A stretch of DNA of 64,000 bases from JAHRAW01 sp963693025 (GTDB lineage Bacteria > Pseudomonadota > Gammaproteobacteria > Arenicellales > Poriferihabitantaceae): positions 1,302,001 through 1,366,000 of the forward strand of contig OY843749.1 of the NCBI GenBank assembly GCA_963693025.1, read 5' to 3'. Every line of letters starts with the position of its first letter. The stretch's first letter is position 1. A program made the position numbers and the translations under genes. This document shows positions 51,334 to 59,077 of this stretch, one piece after another. Below the pieces are notes generated by a model. That model was not told where the DNA came from. It did not search any database and saw nothing but the letters and a program-made list of their open reading frames with translations.

Positions 51334-51999
51334 ATGGACAGCAGCAACCCGCGCGACTACCGCCGCAGCGACCATCTCATCATGGGCGCCGCCCGCGTGC
51401 TGGGCGCGTTCGGCGCCCCGCCGCGCGCCGCCAGGGCGTTTCCGACGGATGGCGCGGATGATGTGTCGCTGAGCGATGCGTCGCTGAGCGCGCGCGAGCG
51501 GCGGCGGTCGGGGCGGTATATGCGCGTCAATCATGTCGGCGAGGTGTGCGCGCAGGCGCTCTATCACAGCCAGGCAATCACCGCGCGCGACCGGCGCATT
51601 CGCGTGCGAATGGAGCAAGCGGCGGCGGAGGAAAACGACCACCTCGCATGGTGCGAGCAGCGGATGGAGGAGTTGGGCGCGCGCAAAAGCCTGCTCAACC
51701 CGCTGTGGCGCCTCGGCGCATTCGGCATCGGCGGGCTCGCAGGGCTGGCGGGCGACCGCTGGAATCTGGCGTTCGTCGCCGAAACCGAGCGCCAAGTGGT
51801 GGCGCACCTTGAGGACCACCTGGGCAAACTCCCCAAAAACGACACCCGCTCACGCGCACTGGTCGCCCAGATGAAAACCGACGAACACCAACACGCCGAA
51901 GCCGCGGTAGAAGCCGGCGCCGCCGAACTACCACCCCCAGTCGTGCGCCTGATGCGACTGGCGGCGAAAGCGATGACTTCGACGGCGCATTGGGTTTAG
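51334..51999 (+). CDS. coq7: 2-octaprenyl-3-methyl-6-methoxy-1,4-benzoquinol hydroxylase Coq7
   Basis: A 221-residue di-iron hydroxylase of ubiquinone synthesis. Iron ligands are in NHVGEVCAQALY, EENDHLAWC, AETERQVVAHLEDHL and DEHQHAEAA, the two-fold EXXH pattern of the family. The ATG at 51334 is used. It is divergent from glcD and followed by repeat A9. Confidence 0.93.
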   Translation: MDSSNPRDYRRSDHLIMGAARVLGAFGAPPRAARAFPTDGADDVSLSDASLSARERRRSGRYMRVNHVGEVCAQALYHSQAITARDRRIRVRMEQAAAEENDHLAWCEQRMEELGARKSLLNPLWRLGAFGIGGLAGLAGDRWNLAFVAETERQVVAHLEDHLGKLPKNDTRSRALVAQMKTDEHQHAEAAVEAGAAELPPPVVRLMRLAAKAMTSTAHWV

Positions 52000-52040
52000 T
52001 TGGGGGTTGTTAAGCGAGGTTGGCACATAAAAAACAACTA

Positions 52041-52070
52041 CTCTCGAACGGTAGAAAGTAGGGAGCCCCC
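52041..52070 (-). repeat. A-repeat end fragment
   Basis: CTCTCGAACGGTAGAAAGTA then GGGAGCCCCC: a partial right end in reverse, just before A9. Confidence 0.6.
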
Positions 52071-52075
52071 TACTT

Positions 52076-52271
52076 CGTCATTCTCGAACGGTAGAAAATA
52101 GGGGGCCGACAGGCGACCATATTTTCTTCGATTCGGGAATCTCCCTAAGGTTACCGTGAATTCCAACAAAGCCCGTGCCAATCTTAGGGAGATTCCCGAG
52201 GACGCAAGTGTCCGTTTGCCGCCGCAAGAAGAAGCGCGGCGGCAAACGGACACTAACGCTCGAGAATGACG
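52076..52271 (-). repeat. A-type palindromic element, copy A9
   Basis: A 196-bp reverse-orientation copy with standard ends. Its first hairpin differs slightly (GTTTGCCGCCGCAAGAAG in place of the longer arm). It lies between convergent coq7 and the sulfatase gene. Confidence 0.83.
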
Positions 52272-52282
52272 AAGTGGGGGAG

Positions 52283-52336
52283 AATGACGGCGTTGTTGTG
52301 GATGACGACGTTGTTGTGGGTGACGGCGTTGTTGTG
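52283..52336 (+). repeat. Three 18-bp tandem repeats
   Basis: Units GATGACGACGTTGTTGTG at 52283-52300, 52301-52318 and 52319-52336 with one or two differences each, seeded from the AATGACG end of A9. Confidence 0.7.
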
Positions 52337-52341
52337 AATGA

Positions 52342-52397
52342 CGAGGTTTTGTTTTTGTTGGGGTTGTTGTTTTTGTCAACTTTGCTTGATAGTTCCC
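52342..52397. repeat. Element-end-like flank (...TTTGCTTGATAGTTCCC)
   Basis: Related in inverted orientation to 39673-39735 next to A6. It ends TTTGCTTGATAGTTCCC and is followed immediately by the sulfatase gene end. Confidence 0.45.
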
Positions 52398-52409
52398 TTA
52401 GTCAGCGCG

Positions 52410-53978
52410 CTAACCCCGGCGTGGGTTAAACCCCGGTGGGCGTGGGTGGCGGGAGGTTGTGTCGAAGTGGGTTAGGTCGTGGTGGCTGCGGGTGTATTCT
52501 TCGCTGGGGTTTCGGAGGGGGGTGAAGTCCCAGCTGTGGTGGCGGCCGATTTGTAGGGCGGCATGCACCGCGCGGCGGCGGCGTTGTGAGGCGATGACTT
52601 CGCGCTTGACTTGCTCGGTGTCCCAGTGCGCGGCTGCCTCGCGCCGAAACGCCCGCACGGTCGCCGCGCAGTCTTCGCGCTTTGCCAGATTGGTCAACTC
52701 ATTCGGGTCGGCGGTCAAGTCAAACAGTAGGTCGGGGTCGCTTGCGCAGGAGATAAATTTGTGGCGGCCACGGCGAATCATCAGCATCGGCTCGGCGGTT
52801 CCCTCGGCGAGGTATTCGCTGATTGCCACGCGGGGGTCGCCCGAGTCGGCGTGGTCGCACAGGGGAATCAGGCTACGACCGTCGATGGCGTCGATGAGGT
52901 CGGGGCTGTCCTCGCCCGACTGGTCGCGCGCGATTTCCAGCAGGGTCGGTAGCACGTCCACCTGCGAGACCGGTTGCGCCACGCGCGCCGCTTTAAGGCG
53001 CGACGGCTGCGAGAGAATCATCGGGATTCGGTTGGACCATTCCATGAACGACATTTTGTACCAGAGCCCGCGCTCGCCCAGCATGTCGCCGTGGTCGGAG
53101 GTGAACAATGTGGTGGTGGTGTCGGCTATGCCGCACTCGCGTAGCGCGTCCTGCAACCGCCCCAACCACCGGTCGATATACGAGACGTTGGCGTAATACG
53201 CGCGTCGCGCGTTGATGATTTCGCGCTCGCTGATGTCAACCGCATCCAGCGCGATGACTTTCTCCAGCCGCGCGCTGTGGGCGTCCTGCTGTCCGCCGGG
53301 CGGGCGCGGCACGGCGGGTGGCGGAATCTCCACACCGTCATACAAATCCCAGTCGCACCGGCGGGCGGCATACGGGTCGTGCGGATGGATGAAGCCGACC
53401 ACCAAACACAGCGGGCGCTCGTCCGCGCCGCGGGCGTGGTCGTAGATTGCCCTGAGCGCCTGCGCGCCGACTTCGTCGTCATACGCCAGTTGGTTGGTAA
53501 TCGCGGCGACCCCGGCTTGCTTGACGCTCGACATGTTGTGATACCACAAGTCGATGCGCTCGTCCGGTTGGCTCCAGTCCGGCACCCAGCCGAAGTCCGC
53601 CGGATAAATGTCGGTGGTCAGGCGCTCCTCAAACCCGTGCAGTTGGTCGGCGCCGATGAAGTGCATCTTTCCGCATAGGCTGGTGCGGTAGCCCTGCAGG
53701 CGGAGGTAGTGGGCGAAGGTCGGCATGGTCGCGGGCAGGTAGGCGGCGTTGTCATAGCCGCCGCAGCGGGAGATGTGCTGGCCGGTCATGAAGGCGTAGC
53801 GCGCCGGCGCGCACAGCGGGCTGCTGCTGTAAGCCGCGTCAAACACCACGCCGCGCGCCGCCAGGCGGTCGATGTGAGGGGTTTTGACGGTGGGGTTGCC
53901 GTGGCATCCGAGCGCCGCCGCGCTCAGTTGGTCGGCCATCACGATTAAAATGTTGTCGGCTTTGCTCGGTTTAGGCAT
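52410..53978 (-). CDS. betC: Choline-sulfatase
   Basis: A 522-residue type I sulfatase. The formylglycine precursor is Cys56 in PLCAPARYAFMTG; metal-binding residues start with MADQ (Asp16). The C-terminal 45 residues (RRRAVHAALQIGRHHSWDFT, PLRNPSEEYTRSH) match the choline-sulfatase-specific C-terminal domain, supporting choline-O-sulfate as substrate. Released choline would feed glycine betaine synthesis. No signal peptide is seen, so it is probably cytoplasmic. It overlaps the upstream gene's stop by 8 bp. Confidence 0.85.
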   Translation of the reverse strand: MPKPSKADNILIVMADQLSAAALGCHGNPTVKTPHIDRLAARGVVFDAAYSSSPLCAPARYAFMTGQHISRCGGYDNAAYLPATMPTFAHYLRLQGYRTSLCGKMHFIGADQLHGFEERLTTDIYPADFGWVPDWSQPDERIDLWYHNMSSVKQAGVAAITNQLAYDDEVGAQALRAIYDHARGADERPLCLVVGFIHPHDPYAARRCDWDLYDGVEIPPPAVPRPPGGQQDAHSARLEKVIALDAVDISEREIINARRAYYANVSYIDRWLGRLQDALRECGIADTTTTLFTSDHGDMLGERGLWYKMSFMEWSNRIPMILSQPSRLKAARVAQPVSQVDVLPTLLEIARDQSGEDSPDLIDAIDGRSLIPLCDHADSGDPRVAISEYLAEGTAEPMLMIRRGRHKFISCASDPDLLFDLTADPNELTNLAKREDCAATVRAFRREAAAHWDTEQVKREVIASQRRRRAVHAALQIGRHHSWDFTPLRNPSEEYTRSHHDLTHFDTTSRHPRPPGFNPRRG

Positions 53979-54993
53979 GGCGTTTCTCGTTGGCTCGGGT
54001 TGGCTCAGGGTCGGCGAGCGGTGGCAGATGGCGGGCGAGCGCGATTACGGCGACCGTCAGCAACAGCATCGCGCCGGCCTGATGCGCCGACGCCAGCGCC
54101 GGCGGGACGCGCAACACCAGCGTCGCGATGCCGAGCGCGACTTGAGCGACCGCCAGCGCCGCCAGCAAATAGCCGATGAGCGCGCGGTTGTTGCCGGTGG
54201 CGGCGCGGGCGCGGATTAACCGAAGCGCGAAAGCGATGACCGCGACCAGCACGGCGAGCGCCAGCCAGCGGTGGATGAACTGGATGGCGACGAGGTTCTC
54301 AAACGCATTCAGCCACCCCGGTTGCATCGCCAGCAGTTGCGGCGGAAGCCACCGCCCGCCCATCAGGGGCCAGGTGTTGTAAACATGCCCGGCGTGCGTC
54401 CCGGCGACCAGCGCGCCGCTCGCCATCATCATCAGGATGAGCGCGAGCGCGATTCCGCCGGTGAGCCGCAGGGGGGTGTCGTGGGCGGCGCGCTCAGGGG
54501 ATTGGGGACGCCGGGAAATGCCGACCAGCACGCGCAACAGATAGGCGTAAATCACCACCGCCAGCATGAAGTGCAATGCGAGGCGGTAGTGGCTGACATG
54601 CGGGTCGTCCGCGAGACCGCTTTTGACCATGTGCCAACCGAGCAACCCCTGCATGCCGCCGAGGAAGAACAGCGCCCACAACCGCCCCACCGCCGCGCGC
54701 GGCACCCTGCCCGCCGCCAGAAAAAACAAAAACGGGAGCAGGAACGCCGCGCCGATGAGCCGCCCGAGCAGGCGGTGGGCGTATTCCATCCAAAAGATGA
54801 ACCGGAACTCGGCCAGCGTCATGTCGGGATTGACCAAGTTGAATTCGGGGAATTGCCGGTAGTTGTCAAACGCTTGCCGCCAACCGTCCGCATCCAGCGG
54901 CGGGATGACGCCCCTGAGCGGCTGCCAATCCACCATCGACAGCCCCGAGCCGGTCAGGCGCACCGCCCCGCCGAGGAGCACCGTGGCGAACAC
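53971..54993 (-). CDS. ctaA: Haem A synthase (COX15/CtaA)
   Basis: A membrane enzyme of at least 340 residues that oxidises haem O to haem A for cytochrome oxidase. Helices and haem-ligand histidines are seen in EYAHRLLGRLIG, HYRLALHF, FIHRWLAL and SAHQAGAM; GGAVRLTGSGLSMVDW is the family N-terminal loop. The GTG at 54993 lies inside the first helix. The frame stays open upstream (VVVWLALCCLLVFA), but there is no ATG, GTG or TTG there, so the true start is uncertain. Confidence 0.85.
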   Translation of the reverse strand: MFATVLLGGAVRLTGSGLSMVDWQPLRGVIPPLDADGWRQAFDNYRQFPEFNLVNPDMTLAEFRFIFWMEYAHRLLGRLIGAAFLLPFLFFLAAGRVPRAAVGRLWALFFLGGMQGLLGWHMVKSGLADDPHVSHYRLALHFMLAVVIYAYLLRVLVGISRRPQSPERAAHDTPLRLTGGIALALILMMMASGALVAGTHAGHVYNTWPLMGGRWLPPQLLAMQPGWLNAFENLVAIQFIHRWLALAVLVAVIAFALRLIRARAATGNNRALIGYLLAALAVAQVALGIATLVLRVPPALASAHQAGAMLLLTVAVIALARHLPPLADPEPTRANEKRHA

Positions 54994-55070
54994 CAGCAGG
55001 CAACACAGCGCAAGCCATACGACGACCGCGGGCGTTGCCGTGGCGGACGCCGGGGCATTCGGGGCGGAGT

Positions 55071-56318
55071 TTATTCGTCCCAGCGTTTGAATACCAATGC
55101 GCTGTTGGCGCCGCCGAAGCCGAAACTGTTACTCATCGCCACGCGCAAATCGACCGAGTCGCGGCGCTCGGTGACGATGGCGTGACCCGCGGCGGCGGGG
55201 TCGAGGTTGTCAACATTCGCCGAGGCGGCGATAAACCCGGACTCCATCATCAGCAGGGTGTAAATCGATTCGTTGACGCCGGCGGCGCCGAGGGCGTGTC
55301 CGCTCAGGGATTTGGTCGATCCGATGAGCGGCGCGTCCACATTTGCATCGCCATTCGCCCCGTCCGCATTGCCAAAGACTTCCGCAATCGCCTCCAGTTC
55401 GCGCACATCCCCAATCGGCGTGCTGGTGCCGTGCGCGTTGATATATTGCACCGGCGCATCGACGGTTTGCAGCGCCTGGCGCATGCAGCGCGCCGCGCCT
55501 TCGCCCGACGGTTGCACCATGTCGAAGCCGTCCGAGGTCGCGCCGTAGCCGGCGAGTTCGGCGATGATGGGCGCGCCGCGTTGTTGCGCGTGCTCGAGGG
55601 ATTCCAGCACCACCACGCCGGCGCCGCCGGAAATCACGAAGCCGTCGCGGTCGCGGTCATACGGTCGCGAGGCGGATGGCGGCGCGTCGTTGAAGTTTGA
55701 CGACATCGCGCCCATGCCGTCGAACAGCACCGACAGCGTCCAGTGCAATTCCTCGCCGCCGCCGGCGAACACCACGTCCTGCTTTCCCAACTGAATCAAC
55801 TCGGCGCCGTGGCCGATGCAGTGCGCGCTGGTGGCGCAGGCGGAGCTGATGGAATAGGACACGCCCTTGATTTTGAGCGCGGTGCCGACGCAGGCGGTGA
55901 TGGTGCTCGCCATGGTTTTGGTGACCATATACGGACCCACCCGGCGAATGCCGCGCTCGCGCAAGGTGTCCGCCGCCGCCACGATGTTTTCCGGCGACGC
56001 GCCGCCGGTGCCCAGCAGCAGACCGGTTCTTTCGCTCGACACCGTGCGCTCGCTCAGCCCGGCGCGCTCGATTGCTTCGAGGATGGCGATGTAGTTGTAG
56101 GCGGCGGCGTCGCCCATGAAGCGGTACAGTTTGCGGTCGATCATCGCCGCGGCGTCGATGTTGATTTCGCCGTGCACCCGGCTGCGCATGCCGAGGTCGG
56201 CGTATTGCCGGCTGAACACGATGCCGGAGCGCCCTTCGCGCAACGACTCGCGCACCTCGTCCGCGTTGTTGCCGAGGCTGGAGACGATACCGTAGCCGGT
56301 AATTACAATCCGTTTCAT
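55071..56318 (-). CDS. fabB: Beta-ketoacyl-ACP synthase I
   Basis: A 415-residue condensing enzyme. The triad is Cys161 (SSACATSAHC), His in NAHGTSTPIGD (about 295) and His in SGHALGAAGVNE (about 330). With fabA it makes unsaturated fatty acids. The ATG at 56318 follows GAGG; a GTG two codons upstream is not preferred. fabA lies 81 bp upstream on the same strand, the usual order. Confidence 0.94.
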   Translation of the reverse strand: MKRIVITGYGIVSSLGNNADEVRESLREGRSGIVFSRQYADLGMRSRVHGEINIDAAAMIDRKLYRFMGDAAAYNYIAILEAIERAGLSERTVSSERTGLLLGTGGASPENIVAAADTLRERGIRRVGPYMVTKTMASTITACVGTALKIKGVSYSISSACATSAHCIGHGAELIQLGKQDVVFAGGGEELHWTLSVLFDGMGAMSSNFNDAPPSASRPYDRDRDGFVISGGAGVVVLESLEHAQQRGAPIIAELAGYGATSDGFDMVQPSGEGAARCMRQALQTVDAPVQYINAHGTSTPIGDVRELEAIAEVFGNADGANGDANVDAPLIGSTKSLSGHALGAAGVNESIYTLLMMESGFIAASANVDNLDPAAAGHAIVTERRDSVDLRVAMSNSFGFGGANSALVFKRWDE

Positions 56319-56399
56319 TGCCACCTCATTTCGTCGGTATTTGATTTGCCGGTATTCGCTTCGCCGGTATTCGTGTTTGCCGGTTCGGGCGCCGCCGCG

Positions 56400-56918
56400 C
56401 TAAAAGGGCTCCGCGCCCTTGAACAACCCGACCCGCAAATCCTTGCAGGAATACACCAGTTGCCCATCCGCCATCACCATGCCATCGGCGATGCCCATCA
56501 CCAGATTGCGCATGATGACGCGCTTGAAATCGATTTGATAGATGACCTTTTCGTTGCGCGGTGAGATTTGCCCGATGAATTTAATCTCGCCGGCGCCGAG
56601 CGCGCGCCCGGCGCCCTGACCGCCGCGCCAGCCGAGCGAAAACCCAATCAACTGCCACAGCGCGTCCACGCCGAGGCAGCCCGGCATCACCGGGTCGCCC
56701 TCAAAATGGCACTTAAAAAACCACATGCCCGGCTCGATATCCAGTTCCGCGACCACCACGCCCTTGCCGTGCTCGCCGCCATCGTCATCGATTTGCACGA
56801 TGCGGTCGAACATCAACATGTCCGGCAACGGCAGTTGCGCGTTGCCGGGTCCGAATAGACTGCCATGCCCGCAGGCGAGCAACTCTTCTTTGTCGTAGTG
56901 GTGTTTTTGAGATATCAA
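56400..56918 (-). CDS. fabA: 3-hydroxydecanoyl-ACP dehydratase/isomerase
   Basis: A 172-residue FabA. Catalytic His71 (CHFEGDPVMPGCLG) and Asp85 (VDALWQL) match E. coli His70/Asp84. It dehydrates and isomerises the C10 intermediate to start unsaturated fatty acid synthesis. The start is TTG at 56918; no ATG or GTG gives the full N-terminus. Two direct repeats (ACTCAGTTC) lie about 40-60 bp upstream. Confidence 0.95.
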   Translation of the reverse strand: MISQKHHYDKEELLACGHGSLFGPGNAQLPLPDMLMFDRIVQIDDDGGEHGKGVVVAELDIEPGMWFFKCHFEGDPVMPGCLGVDALWQLIGFSLGWRGGQGAGRALGAGEIKFIGQISPRNEKVIYQIDFKRVIMRNLVMGIADGMVMADGQLVYSCKDLRVGLFKGAEPF

Positions 56919-57288
56919 TGGGTTTTCCGAAGGTGCGATTGCAAGCGGTTAATTCTAACTCAGTTCTCACTCAGTTCGGCGGCTGAATTGTGAAAAAGTT
57001 TTGATTTTACCGTGTCCGATGATTTATGGTTGAATAAATCGCCGACCAATCGCCGATTGCAGGCGAAAATTATTTTCAACAATGCCTATTGACATTCCCA
57101 ATATGTTCTTTTACGGTTTCTTTTCAAGTCTCAACTTGAGAATCATCGGCAACTCAATCTACACTTGTCAACTTGTCAAGCCCGTGCCTGAAACGGCTCA
57201 GCGCATCGAAGCATCAACCGCATCGATTGCACTGCTCCGCCGGCGGCGCGAAACATTTCTTTCACTGACGACCGCGAGGTAATCACCC
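56919..57288. other. Divergent intergenic region fabA / histone-like gene
   Basis: AT-richer than its surroundings. It holds ACTCAGTTC direct repeats (56957-56965, 56968-56976, one helical turn apart) and TAGAAT-like -10 for fabA. Toward the plus strand TTGACA (57089-57094) with a weak -10 near 57112, and the palindrome TCTCAACTTGAGA (57129-57141), precede the histone-like gene. No gene seen. Confidence 0.45.
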
Positions 57289-57888
57289 ATGGCAAAAAAG
57301 AAGAAGTCAACTTCAACGAAACGCAAGTCCGCCGCCAAGAAGACGGCGAAGAGGAAAGTTTCCAGGAAAAAGATGAGCAAGAAAAAGGCTTCCAAGAAGA
57401 AAGCCGGCAAGAAGAGGGCTTCCAAGAAGAAGTCATCGAAGAAGAAGTCGGGCAAGAAAAAGGCGTCCAAGAAGCGGCGCTCGAAGAAAAAGGCGGGCAA
57501 GAAAAAGTCCTCCAAAAAGAAAGCCTCGAAGAAAAAGAGGAGAGGCAAGAAGAAGTCTTCCAAAAAGAAGGCTTCAAAGAAGAAGAGGAGAGGCAAGAAA
57601 AAGGCCTCCAAGAAGAAGGCGTCGAAGAAAAAGAGGAGAGGCAAGAAAAAGGCTTCCAAAAAGAAAGCATCGAAGAAAAAGAGGAGAGGCAAGAAAAAAG
57701 CCTCCAAGAAAAAGGCGTCGAAGAAGAAGAGGAGAGGCAAGAAAAAGGCGTCTAAAAAGAAGAAGAAAGCGGGTAAGAAAAAGGCCTCCAAAAAGAAGGC
57801 CTCGAAGAAAAAGAGAGGTAAGAAAAAGTCGCGGCGGAAAAAGACGCGCAGGAAAAAGGCCGGGTTAAATATCTCGTTGCCCTGGTAA
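57289..57888 (+). CDS. Lysine-rich histone H1-like repetitive protein
   Basis: A 199-residue protein made almost only of Lys, Arg, Ser, Ala and Gly. The middle has a 16-residue unit (RRGKKKASKKKASKKK) repeated about five times, with shorter KKKASKK blocks before it. This matches bacterial histone H1-like/AlgP-type DNA-binding tails, thought to condense DNA or act on gene expression. GAGG lies 8 bp before the ATG. A good terminator follows. The antisense strand has a long frame that is only the complement of the repeats. Confidence 0.8.
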   Translation: MAKKKKSTSTKRKSAAKKTAKRKVSRKKMSKKKASKKKAGKKRASKKKSSKKKSGKKKASKKRRSKKKAGKKKSSKKKASKKKRRGKKKSSKKKASKKKRRGKKKASKKKASKKKRRGKKKASKKKASKKKRRGKKKASKKKASKKKRRGKKKASKKKKKAGKKKASKKKASKKKRGKKKSRRKKTRRKKAGLNISLPW

Positions 57889-57913
57889 AAATCAGGGCGG
57901 TCGTTAGACCGGG

Positions 57914-57950
57914 AACCCGCAAAGGCATTGCCTCTGCGGGTTTCCGTTTA
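57914..57950 (+). terminator. Terminator of the histone-like gene
   Basis: AACCCGCA, an A/G-rich loop with inner AGGCATTGCCT, TGCGGGTT, then TCCGTTT. It lies 26 bp past the stop. Confidence 0.7.
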
Positions 57951-57972
57951 CCCGCCACCCACGCCTGGGCGG

Positions 57973-59043
57973 CTAACCGCCGATATAGGACATTTCCACC
58001 TTCTGCGACGTCTTTTTGCCGGCGGGCGGGGGTTGGAACGACAGCCGGTCCACGGAGTATTGGTCGCGCCGGTTTTGCCAGAGCGCGCCGATGCGGGCGG
58101 CAAGTTTTTCTTCATCCGCGCCGGCGCGCAACAACTCCCGCAAGTCAAAGCCGGCGCTCGCAAACAGGCAGGTATAGACCTCGCCGACCGCCGACAATCG
58201 CGCCCGCGCGCAACTCCCGCAAAACGGCTGGCTGATGGATGAAATGACGCCGATTTCGCCGCCGCCGTCCGCATACCGCCAGCGCTTCGCCACTTCCCCG
58301 CGATAGTTCGCGTCCAGCGGCTCAAGCGGGTACACCGGGTCGAGCAACTCCACGATTTCCCGCGCGGTGAACACCCGGTCGAGCGACCATTGATTGTGGT
58401 TGCCCGTGTCCATAAATTCGATGAAGCGCAAAATCGCCCCGCTGCCGCGAAAGCGGCTCGCCATCGGAATGATTTCGCTGACGTTGACGCCCTTTTGCAC
58501 CACCATGTTGATTTTGACCGCCGCGAATCCGGCTGCGAGGGCGTGGTCGATTCCACGGAGAATGTCCGAGAGCGGCGAGTTGATGCGGTTGATGGTGCGG
58601 TAGATTTTCTCGTCGAGGGCGTCGAGGCTGATATTCACCCGGCGGATGCCCGCCCGGCGCAACGCGCGCGCGCGCGATTCGGTCAGCAGCGAGGCGTTGG
58701 TGGTGATTGCCAGGTCGCCGAGTTTGTCAATCCGCGCCAGCCGGACGACCAGGTCTTCGAGGTCGTGCCGCAACAGCGGCTCGCCGCCGGTCAGGCGCAC
58801 CTTCCTGACGCCAAGCCGCACAAACACCCGCACCAACCGCTCAATTTCCTCAAAACTCAACAACTGGTTTTTCGGCAGAAACCGGTGGTCGCGCCCGAAC
58901 ACGTCCTTCGGCATGCAGTATTCGCAGCGAAAGTTGCAACGGTCGGTTACCGACACGCGCAGGTCGTGCAATGTCCTGCCGTGCCGGTCGCAAAGCGTCG
59001 CGGCGTTTTCTGATGCGGTGATGGTGGGGCGGGCGTTTTGCAT
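57973..59043 (-). CDS. moaA: GTP 3',8-cyclase MoaA
   Basis: A 356-residue radical SAM enzyme of molybdopterin synthesis. The SAM cluster cysteines are 36, 40 and 43 (CNFRCEYC). The second cluster is in CGSCARARLS...YTC near 274-291, and the essential C-terminal GG ends the protein (MSYIGG). The ATG at 59043 is chosen; the 70-codon extension overlaps the preceding gene. Its nearness to two MoaD-type genes fits a pterin-cofactor role. Confidence 0.93.
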   Translation of the reverse strand: MQNARPTITASENAATLCDRHGRTLHDLRVSVTDRCNFRCEYCMPKDVFGRDHRFLPKNQLLSFEEIERLVRVFVRLGVRKVRLTGGEPLLRHDLEDLVVRLARIDKLGDLAITTNASLLTESRARALRRAGIRRVNISLDALDEKIYRTINRINSPLSDILRGIDHALAAGFAAVKINMVVQKGVNVSEIIPMASRFRGSGAILRFIEFMDTGNHNQWSLDRVFTAREIVELLDPVYPLEPLDANYRGEVAKRWRYADGGGEIGVISSISQPFCGSCARARLSAVGEVYTCLFASAGFDLRELLRAGADEEKLAARIGALWQNRRDQYSVDRLSFQPPPAGKKTSQKVEMSYIGG

Positions 59044-59077
59044 GTCTTTGGTCGGCGGCTGCGTGAAAATGACTGTA

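Noticed and set aside
57198..57791. A minus-strand frame rich in Phe and Leu
   Set aside because: The complement of lysine codons in the histone-like repeats; it would start within a repeat and has no ribosome binding site.
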